Source: Chloroflexota bacterium
GTDB lineage: Bacteria; Chloroflexota; Limnocylindria; Limnocylindrales; CSP1-4
Assembly (NCBI GenBank): GCA_017882025.1
Contig: JADGQG010000109.1
Span: 1-6,646, forward strand
DNA length: 6,646 nucleotides
Direction: 5' to 3'
A program made the translations under genes and the position numbers. Position 1 is the stretch's first letter, and the number at the start of each line of letters is the position of its first letter. The notes below the pieces were generated by a model that saw nothing but the letters and a program-made list of their open reading frames with translations, did no database searches and was not told the origin of the DNA. Shown here piece by piece: positions 1 through 6,646 of this stretch.

Positions 1-156
1 GCCGCGGCGCATCAGGACGCCCTCGACGTTGAGGATCATCTCGGGGTTGCCGCAGATGTAGACGACCGTCCGGCCCGCTGTAAGGCGCAGGTCGTGGCAG
101 ACGTCCGCTACCACCGCCTCGGCGCGCCCGGCCCTGCCCTCGACGTGATGGCTCAT
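1..156 (-). CDS. C-terminal fragment of a ferredoxin-NADP+ reductase-like protein (partial, probably truncated)
   Basis: Read from an ATG at 156-154, this frame gives 52 residues before leaving the window. The key match is VVYICGNPEMI followed by a helix ending in LMRRG (about positions 63-1). This is the hallmark C-terminal segment of ferredoxin/flavodoxin-NADP+ reductases, where the CGNP stretch lines the nicotinamide pocket. The preceding GRAGRAEAVVADV resembles the segment normally found just before it. Full family members have about 250 residues, with FAD- and NAD-binding motifs well upstream. Here the frame stays open only to about 364, and nothing like those motifs appears in any minus frame up to the ppdK start. 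An AGGAGG at 173-168 supports the ATG. The frame upstream of the ATG contains a stretch reading SRPADAN that also resembles the family, so truncation could lie further up. It is either a decayed remnant or a short standalone protein; a remnant seems likelier. It is divergent from ppdK. Confidence 0.55.
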   Translation of the reverse strand, partial: MSHHVEGRAGRAEAVVADVCHDLRLTAGRTVVYICGNPEMILNVEGVLMRRG

Positions 157-167
157 GCGTGCCAGGG

Positions 168-173
168 CCTCCT
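168..173 (-). promoter_or_regulatory. Ribosome binding site for the reductase-like fragment
   Basis: On the minus strand the sequence AGGAGG lies 11 bases before the ATG at 156-154. It is a full match to the anti-Shine-Dalgarno core, though the spacing is on the long side. It is the main reason for choosing this start over the in-frame GTGs at 237-235 and 231-229. Confidence 0.4.
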
Positions 174-332
174 GACGGCCGGGATTCGCGTCGGCCGGAC
201 GCGAGTGTAGCCCCAGCCGGGGTGCGCGCACGATCACGCGGGGCGCCGAACCGCCGACCGGCCGCGCGCCAGCGGGCCATTCGACCTGCCCATACGGGCC
301 GGACGCGGGTCGGGACGATCGGCGCCCGGCGG

Positions 333-338
333 TACAAT
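333..338 (+). promoter_or_regulatory. Candidate -10 promoter box for ppdK
   Basis: TACAAT stands out as the only AT-rich hexamer in a very GC-rich region and matches the bacterial -10 consensus TATAAT at five of six positions. Transcription would start near 345, giving a leader of about 75-80 bases before ppdK. No good -35 is present: the hexamer at 17-bp spacing (310-315, TCGGGA) matches TTGACA at only three positions. Assignment is by inspection only. Confidence 0.35.
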
Positions 339-407
339 CCACGCGGTTACGTTGACTCGGTCTTCACCGCGGCTCGCCACCTCGTGCGCCGCGTCGCATC
401 CATCACC

Positions 408-413
408 GGAGGT
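408..413 (+). promoter_or_regulatory. Ribosome binding site of ppdK
   Basis: GGAGGT lies eight bases before the ATG at 422, the ideal spacing for a strong Shine-Dalgarno sequence. It fixes the ppdK start. It contrasts with the two downstream plus-strand genes, which lack a clear site. Confidence 0.8.
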
Positions 414-421
414 ATCGCTCA

Positions 422-3190
<2,769 letters not shown>

Positions 3191-3204
3191 GGGACCAACC
3201 CCGG

Positions 3205-3238
3205 CGCCAGGTCCGCCGGCCGGCCGGCGGACCTGGCG
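3205..3238. repeat. Perfect 34-bp palindrome downstream of ppdK (hairpin 1)
   Basis: The 17 bases at 3205-3221 are exactly reverse-complementary to 3222-3238, with the centre in alternating GGCC. It begins 14 bases after the ppdK stop codon. As RNA it would form a very GC-rich hairpin with a minimal loop. No U-tract follows, so it is not a textbook intrinsic terminator. It could protect the ppdK mRNA 3' end, act as a first terminator of a tandem pair, or be a protein-binding palindrome. The symmetry is certain; the function is not. Confidence 0.75.
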
Positions 3239-3251
3239 GCACGAACGAACG

Positions 3252-3281
3252 ACGAAGCCCGGCCTCGAGGCCGGGCTTCGT
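3252..3281 (+). terminator. Probable intrinsic terminator of ppdK (hairpin 2)
   Basis: A perfect 30-bp palindrome runs from ACGAAGCCCGGCC through a central CTCGAG to GGCCGGGCTTCGT. The stem of 13 or more base pairs closes on a TCGA tetraloop, begins with an A-containing upstream arm and ends in CTTCGTGTCGT. This is a form commonly seen for terminators in high-GC bacteria, although the T-run is weak. It sits 61 bases after the ppdK stop and 26 bases before the ATG of the next gene. Being symmetrical, it could act in either direction, but no convergent gene is present here. Confidence 0.7.
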
Positions 3282-3307
3282 GTCGTCCCGGGTGGGATCA
3301 TGGCGCG

Positions 3308-4630
3308 ATGCCGGAGTCACCCCTGCCCGCCCGCCGTCGCGATCGGCTCCGCGGGCTCATCGTCGACGTGGAGCCGCTCCGGCGCGACCACGACTTCCGG
3401 CTCCTCTGGATCGGCCAGGTCGTCAGCGGGTTGGGGCGCCAGGTCACCACGATCGTCCTGCCGTACCAGCTCTACGTCCTGACCGGAACCCCGCTGGCGA
3501 TCGGCGCGCTCGCGCTCGTCCAGGTCGTGCCGATCATGGCGTTCGCGCTCGGCGGGGGCGTCGTCGCCGACGCGGTCGACCGCCGCCGGCTCCTCCTCCT
3601 GACGCAGGCCGGGCTGGCGGCTGCGAGCGTCGCCCTGGCCGGTCTGGCGCTGTTGCCGGCAACGCCGGTCCTCGCGATCTACGCGGTCGCGTTCATCGCC
3701 GCGGGCCTCGGCGCGATCGATCAGCCCGCGCGCGCCTCCGCGGTGCCGCGGCTCGTGCCGCGCGAGCGTCTTCCGGCCGCGATCGCGCTGGGCCAGCTCA
3801 ACTTCCAGGCGGCCGGCGTGGTCGGGCCGGCGATCGGCGGGCTGGTCCTCGCGACGCTCGGGATCGCCGCCTGCTACGTCTTCGACGCGATCACGTTCGC
3901 GGCTGCCATCGGGGCGCTCCTCCTCATCGCCCCGATCCCGCCGGCTCACGGGGCGGTCCGCCCGAGCCTCGCGGCAATCGCGGAAGGCCTGCGGTTCGCG
4001 CGTCGTCGTCGCGCAATCCTCGCGACCTTCGCGGTGGACCTCAACGCGATGATCTTCGGGATGCCGACGGCGCTCTTCCCGGTTCTGGCGCTCGACGTCT
4101 TCCGGGTTGGGCCGGCAGGTCTCGGCCTGCTTGCCGCCGCCCCGGCCGCCGGGGCCGTGGTCGGGGCGCTCCTGACCGGCTGGGTCGGACGGGTCCGACG
4201 GACCGGACGGGCCGTGCTCTGGGCGACCGCGGGCTGGGGCCTTGCGATCACCGCGTTCGGGCTGTGCACGTTCAGCTTCCCGCTCGCGCTCTTCTTCCTG
4301 GCTGCCGCCGGCGCGGCCGACGTGATCACGGCCGTCCTCCGTAGCGCGATCGTCCAGCTGCTGACCCCAGACGACCTCCGCGGGCGGGTCACCTCGATCC
4401 ACATCCTCGTCGTGACCGGTGGCCCGCGGCTGGGTGACATGGAGGCGAGCGCGGTGGCTTCGCTCGCGGGCGCCCAGCTCTCCGTCGTCAGCGGCGGGTT
4501 GCTCTGTCTGGTCGGCCTCGTCGCCATGGTCCGCTCGTTCCCGGAGCTGGCCGCGTTCGACATGCGACAGGTCGCGGGACTCGAGGCGCGTCCGCCGGAA
4601 CCGGTGCCGGGGCCGACGCCGGCAGGCTGA
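3308..4630 (+). CDS. MFS transporter, EntS/MFS_3-type exporter
   Basis: This 440-residue inner-membrane protein shows about twelve hydrophobic segments: roughly 33-60, 62-86, 95-115, 119-138, 155-182, 184-210, 236-262, 268-290, 301-320, 322-345, 362-388 and 391-410. Family marks are FRLLWIGQVVSGLG at the first helix, the motif A loop GGGVVADAVDRRR at residues 82-94, GVVGPAIGG near 170-178, and LLTPDDLRGRVTS near 351-363. These fit the proton-driven drug/siderophore exporter branch typified by EntS; the substrate cannot be read from the sequence. The Pro-rich C-terminal tail (429-440) is cytoplasmic. There is no good Shine-Dalgarno sequence: the nearest purine stretch, GGGTGGG, is about 12 bases before the ATG. 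A leaderless start or a start slightly downstream (GTG codon of Val21, just before PLRRDHDFR) is possible. It lies 117 bases after ppdK, behind two hairpins, so it is probably transcribed separately. Confidence 0.9.
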   Translation: MPESPLPARRRDRLRGLIVDVEPLRRDHDFRLLWIGQVVSGLGRQVTTIVLPYQLYVLTGTPLAIGALALVQVVPIMAFALGGGVVADAVDRRRLLLLTQAGLAAASVALAGLALLPATPVLAIYAVAFIAAGLGAIDQPARASAVPRLVPRERLPAAIALGQLNFQAAGVVGPAIGGLVLATLGIAACYVFDAITFAAAIGALLLIAPIPPAHGAVRPSLAAIAEGLRFARRRRAILATFAVDLNAMIFGMPTALFPVLALDVFRVGPAGLGLLAAAPAAGAVVGALLTGWVGRVRRTGRAVLWATAGWGLAITAFGLCTFSFPLALFFLAAAGAADVITAVLRSAIVQLLTPDDLRGRVTSIHILVVTGGPRLGDMEASAVASLAGAQLSVVSGGLLCLVGLVAMVRSFPELAAFDMRQVAGLEARPPEPVPGPTPAG

Positions 4631-4680
4631 CGCGGTCCGTGTCCGGGACGCGATCGGCTGGAATCGCACGGCAACGGCCG

Positions 4681-4705
4681 GCCTCCGGCGCTTCGAACCG
4701 GAGGC
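4681..4705. promoter_or_regulatory. Inverted repeat between MFS gene and deacetylase (terminator or operator)
   Basis: GCCTCCGG at 4681-4688 and CCGGAGGC at 4698-4705 form a perfect 8-bp stem around a 9-base loop that contains TTCGAA. It lies 50 bases after the MFS stop. Only GTCTATCGTTGG follows, so a U-tract is weak. It may terminate the MFS transcript. It also covers the place where a -35 element would lie for the -10-like box at 4709-4714, so it could instead be an operator for the deacetylase gene. Confidence 0.5.
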
Positions 4706-4708
4706 GTC

Positions 4709-4714
4709 TATCGT
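4709..4714 (+). promoter_or_regulatory. Candidate -10 box for a leaderless deacetylase transcript
   Basis: TATCGT matches the TANNNT form of a -10 element and is separated from the ATG at 4721 by exactly six bases. That would place the transcription start at or next to the A of the start codon. No Shine-Dalgarno sequence is available at usable spacing; GGTGG touches the ATG. Leaderless genes with this geometry are common in Actinomycetota and Deinococcota and are reported in other high-GC bacteria. No clear -35 is visible. Confidence 0.45.
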
Positions 4715-4720
4715 TGGTGG

Positions 4721-5872
4721 ATGGCTCCCGGCACCGTCGCACGAAGTCGCGCCACCGCGTTGCTGCGCTGTGTGACGCTCCTCGTGCCATTCCTGCTCTC
4801 CGTGGGGCTGATCCCGGGTGCGGTGCGAGCCGCCGACCCGAGAAACATCGACGTCCGCCCGGGGATCCCGCCGGGCAGCGACGGAGTCACCGACCCACTC
4901 CGGGTGGTCTTCCACGGCCCGCGGACGGACCAGGTCGTGGCCCTCACGTTCGACGACGGATATGCGCCCGCGAACGTACGCAAGATCTTCGAGGAACTGA
5001 CGCGGGCGGGAGTGGCGGCGACCTTCTTCGTCAACGGCGCCTATCTGCGCCTGGACCCGCAGCTCTGGCGGTCGATCGCGGCGGCCGGCTACCCGATCGG
5101 AAACCACACCGTGCTCCATCAGGACGTGCGCGGGCGGCCACCCGCCCAGGTTGTCGCTGATCTCGTCCGCAATGCCGGCCTCGTGCAGGAGGTCACCGGG
5201 AGACCGATGATCCCCGTCTTCCGGCCGCCGTACGGCTATCACGACGCCGTATCGGATGCCGCCGCCGCTGCGGCCGGCTTTCCCACGATCGTCCTGTGGG
5301 ACGTGACCGGCGGCGACACGAACCGGCACGCCGGCGACGCCACCGTGCTGGCGAACGCGAGCGCCGGCCGACCCGGTTCCATCGTGCTCCTGCACGCCGG
5401 GCCGTCGGTCACCCCGCGCATTCTGCCGGCGCTGATCGCCGGGTACCGTGCCCGCGGGTTCACGTTCGTGACGGTCCCGGATCTGCTGGGGATCGCGAAC
5501 ACCGGAGTGGGCCTCCCACCCGCGGGTGGGTCGTCCACGCCGCCGGATCCCGACGGGGTCGCGGCGCCGGCGCCGCCCGCGGTCCCTCCGACTGGGGATG
5601 ATCGCGGTCCCCTGCCGGTCTCGCCGGGCGATGCGCCGGCGTCTGCGACGAGGGTTGCCTCAGCGGTCGGGCGGGGCTGGGACGCCACGCCCCTTCCAGG
5701 GATTGCCAGCGGGTCCTCGGGAACCGCCGCGACATCGCCGCTCGCCCGGGACTCGGCGTGGACCCGCGGCCCGTCGCGCGATGGTGTGGTGGCCGGCGCG
5801 ACCGTGGCGCTCCTCGGAATTCTCCTGCTGCTCGCGGCGATCGCCGGCCGCCGCGCCCGCCGTGCCGGGTAG
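4721..5872 (+). CDS. Secreted, membrane-anchored polysaccharide deacetylase (NodB domain, CE4)
   Basis: This 383-residue protein likely removes N- or O-acetyl groups from an extracytoplasmic polysaccharide such as peptidoglycan, chitin-like or capsular glycan. A signal peptide occupies residues 1-37, with a hydrophobic core at 18-33 and likely cleavage after AVRA. The NodB domain spans about 70-258. It has motif 1 TFDDG (76-80; Asp78 catalytic base, Asp79 metal ligand), motif 2 HTVLH (His129 and His133, metal ligands), motif 3 RPPYG (168-172), the motif 4 region WDVTGGD (193-199) and motif 5 LLHAG (223-227, His225). All core metal and catalytic residues are present. Residues 263-350 are a Pro/Gly/Ser/Ala-rich linker, followed by a hydrophobic segment at 355-376 and a basic RRARRAG end. 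This suggests an outward-facing enzyme tethered by a C-terminal helix. No LPXTG sorting motif is seen. It is convergent with the next gene, 26 bases away. The substrate is unknown. Confidence 0.92.
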   Translation: MAPGTVARSRATALLRCVTLLVPFLLSVGLIPGAVRAADPRNIDVRPGIPPGSDGVTDPLRVVFHGPRTDQVVALTFDDGYAPANVRKIFEELTRAGVAATFFVNGAYLRLDPQLWRSIAAAGYPIGNHTVLHQDVRGRPPAQVVADLVRNAGLVQEVTGRPMIPVFRPPYGYHDAVSDAAAAAAGFPTIVLWDVTGGDTNRHAGDATVLANASAGRPGSIVLLHAGPSVTPRILPALIAGYRARGFTFVTVPDLLGIANTGVGLPPAGGSSTPPDPDGVAAPAPPAVPPTGDDRGPLPVSPGDAPASATRVASAVGRGWDATPLPGIASGSSGTAATSPLARDSAWTRGPSRDGVVAGATVALLGILLLLAAIAGRRARRAG

Positions 5873-5898
5873 GAACGTCGGCCGCGCCCGCTCGCGGG

Positions 5899-6646
5899 TC
5901 AGTCGCCGCGTCGCAGCCGGGCCGCGGCCGCGATGAACGCCGTGCCGAGGACCCGGGCCGTGGTCGGGAAGGCGTGGATCGTGTCCGCCAGCACCGCGAC
6001 CGGCACGCCGGCACGGATCGCGAGCACCGCTTCGTGGACGGCCTCCGAGGCGCCCGGCCCGGCGAGGAACGCCCCCAGGAGGCGGCCGGTCCCGCGTTCC
6101 ACGACCACCGTGACGTGGCCGCCGGCGTCCGAGACGTAGCCGCGGGCGGTCTTCGCCAGATCCTGCACCTCCTCGAACGCGTTCAGGCCGCGCGCCTGCG
6201 CCTCCTCGAGCGTGATGCCGACCGAACCTGTCTCCGGATCCGTGAAGATGGCCCGCGGAATCGCGTGCCCGTCGAACCGCAGGTCCTCGCCGAGCGCGAT
6301 CCGGACGGCCAGCGTGCCCTGGTAGTTCGCGACGTGCGTCTGGAGGACCGGCCCGGCGGGATCGCCGGCCACATAGACGTCGGGCGCGACGCGGAGCCGG
6401 TCGTCCGGAACCAGGCGTCCTCGCTCGTCGCGCGCCGCCCCCGCGGCCTCGAGGCCGAGCCCGTCGAGTGGCACGCTACGTCCCACGGCAACGACGAGCC
6501 GCGCCGCATCGACGTGGGATCCATCCGACAGCTCCACGCGGTGCATTCCGCCGTCGCCGCCGCCAGGCAGGACGCGGGACGCCCGGACGCCCAGCCGGAG
6601 AGTCACGCCGGCACGCCGCAGACCACCGGCGACCGCGTCCGCGGTC
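5899..6646 (-). CDS. FAD/NAD(P)-dependent oxidoreductase, dihydrolipoamide dehydrogenase/mercuric reductase-like (partial, N-terminus outside)
   Basis: The visible 249 codons are the C-terminal half of a class I pyridine nucleotide-disulfide oxidoreductase, normally about 450-480 residues. The frame stays open through the right edge, so the GTG at 6606 is internal and not the start. Recognisable parts are the end of the NAD domain (VVAVGRSVPLDGLGLE), the FAD-contact segment DVYVAGDPAGPVLQTHVANYQG, the interface start IFTDPETGSVGIT, and the dimerisation domain ending IHAFPTTARVLGTAF. In dihydrolipoamide dehydrogenase the matching site is IHAHPTLHES, with a catalytic His just before the Pro and a Glu five residues later. 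Here these are Phe (5968-5970) and Arg (5953-5955), so ordinary thiol acid-base catalysis is doubtful. Mercuric reductases also lack this His. The N-terminal redox cysteines lie outside the window, so the reaction cannot be assigned. The stop abuts a weak GC-rich inverted repeat at 5887-5898. Confidence 0.9.
   Translation of the reverse strand, partial: TADAVAGGLRRAGVTLRLGVRASRVLPGGGDGGMHRVELSDGSHVDAARLVVAVGRSVPLDGLGLEAAGAARDERGRLVPDDRLRVAPDVYVAGDPAGPVLQTHVANYQGTLAVRIALGEDLRFDGHAIPRAIFTDPETGSVGITLEEAQARGLNAFEEVQDLAKTARGYVSDAGGHVTVVVERGTGRLLGAFLAGPGASEAVHEAVLAIRAGVPVAVLADTIHAFPTTARVLGTAFIAAAARLRRGD

Larger units (their letters stand above)
157..421. other. Divergent intergenic region between the reductase fragment and ppdK
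   Basis: This 265-base stretch has no convincing gene on either strand; the frames crossing it are arginine- and proline-rich shadows. It holds small GC hairpins that may be compositional: CCCC-AGCC-GGGG region near 211-222, the palindrome GTGCGCGCAC at 222-231, and GCCC-ATAC-GGGC at 288-299. It also holds a -10-like box at 333-338 and the ppdK ribosome binding site. Promoters for both flanking genes must lie here if both are expressed, but only the plus-strand candidate is recognisable. Confidence 0.6.

Noticed and set aside
352..357. TTGACT as a -35 element for ppdK
   Set aside because: It matches the consensus well, but 17 bases downstream (375-380) lies CGCCAC, which is nothing like a -10. 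It also lies downstream of the better -10 candidate TACAAT.
4184..4199. GTCGGAC-GG-GTCCGAC inverted repeat and nearby CGGACGGG direct repeats
   Set aside because: They lie within the exporter coding sequence, in the Arg/Gly-rich loop between helices 8 and 9, and are explained by repeated Arg and Thr/Gly codons.
3317..5395. A 692-codon open frame on the minus strand under the exporter and deacetylase genes
   Set aside because: It is the same codon-aligned shadow effect. The two sense genes and ppdK share one frame, so the shadow runs through the gap between genes. The translated product is low-complexity Arg/Asp/Glu/Gly-rich sequence.
5887..5898. CCCGCTCGCGGG as a shared terminator between the convergent genes
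   Set aside because: The stem is only four or five base pairs with no T-run on either strand, and it abuts the stop codon of the minus-strand gene. It is too weak to call in DNA of this composition.

Overview
The DNA is very GC-rich, codons almost always end in G or C, and genes are tightly packed. Some starts have a strong Shine-Dalgarno sequence and others appear leaderless. Together with the protein types, this suggests an environmental high-GC bacterium, most likely Chloroflexota (Limnocylindria-like) or Actinomycetota. That assignment is a judgement from style and remembered family resemblance, not from a marker gene. No rRNA, tRNA, CRISPR array, insertion sequence or phage gene is visible.

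Layout. (1) Positions 1-156, minus strand: a short reading frame resembling only the C-terminal end of a ferredoxin-NADP+ reductase. It runs off the left edge and lacks any upstream FAD/NAD domain. (2) Positions 157-421: a 265-base divergent intergenic region with a possible -10 box and the strong ribosome binding site of the next gene. (3) Positions 422-3190, plus strand: an intact ppdK (pyruvate, phosphate dikinase), the surest gene here. (4) Positions 3191-3307: two consecutive perfect palindromes; the second looks like an intrinsic terminator. (5) Positions 3308-4630, plus strand: a major facilitator superfamily exporter of the EntS/MFS_3 type. (6) Positions 4631-4720: an 8-bp stem hairpin followed by a -10-like box only six bases from the next ATG. 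(7) Positions 4721-5872, plus strand: a secreted, membrane-anchored polysaccharide deacetylase with a NodB domain. (8) Positions 5899-6646, minus strand, convergent and cut by the right edge: the C-terminal part of a dihydrolipoamide dehydrogenase/mercuric reductase-like flavoprotein whose acid-base His-Glu pair is replaced.

How the genes work together: no shared pathway is evident. PPDK sets the pyruvate/PEP balance, the MFS protein probably exports a small molecule, the deacetylase works on envelope polysaccharide, and the two redox proteins are partial. Each plus-strand gene is separated from the next by a hairpin, which points to separate transcription units rather than one operon. I see no clear new multi-gene system. 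The most notable points are the truncated reductase end, the hairpin-plus-immediate-start layout repeated at two junctions, the perfect tandem palindromes, and the altered active site of the flavoprotein.
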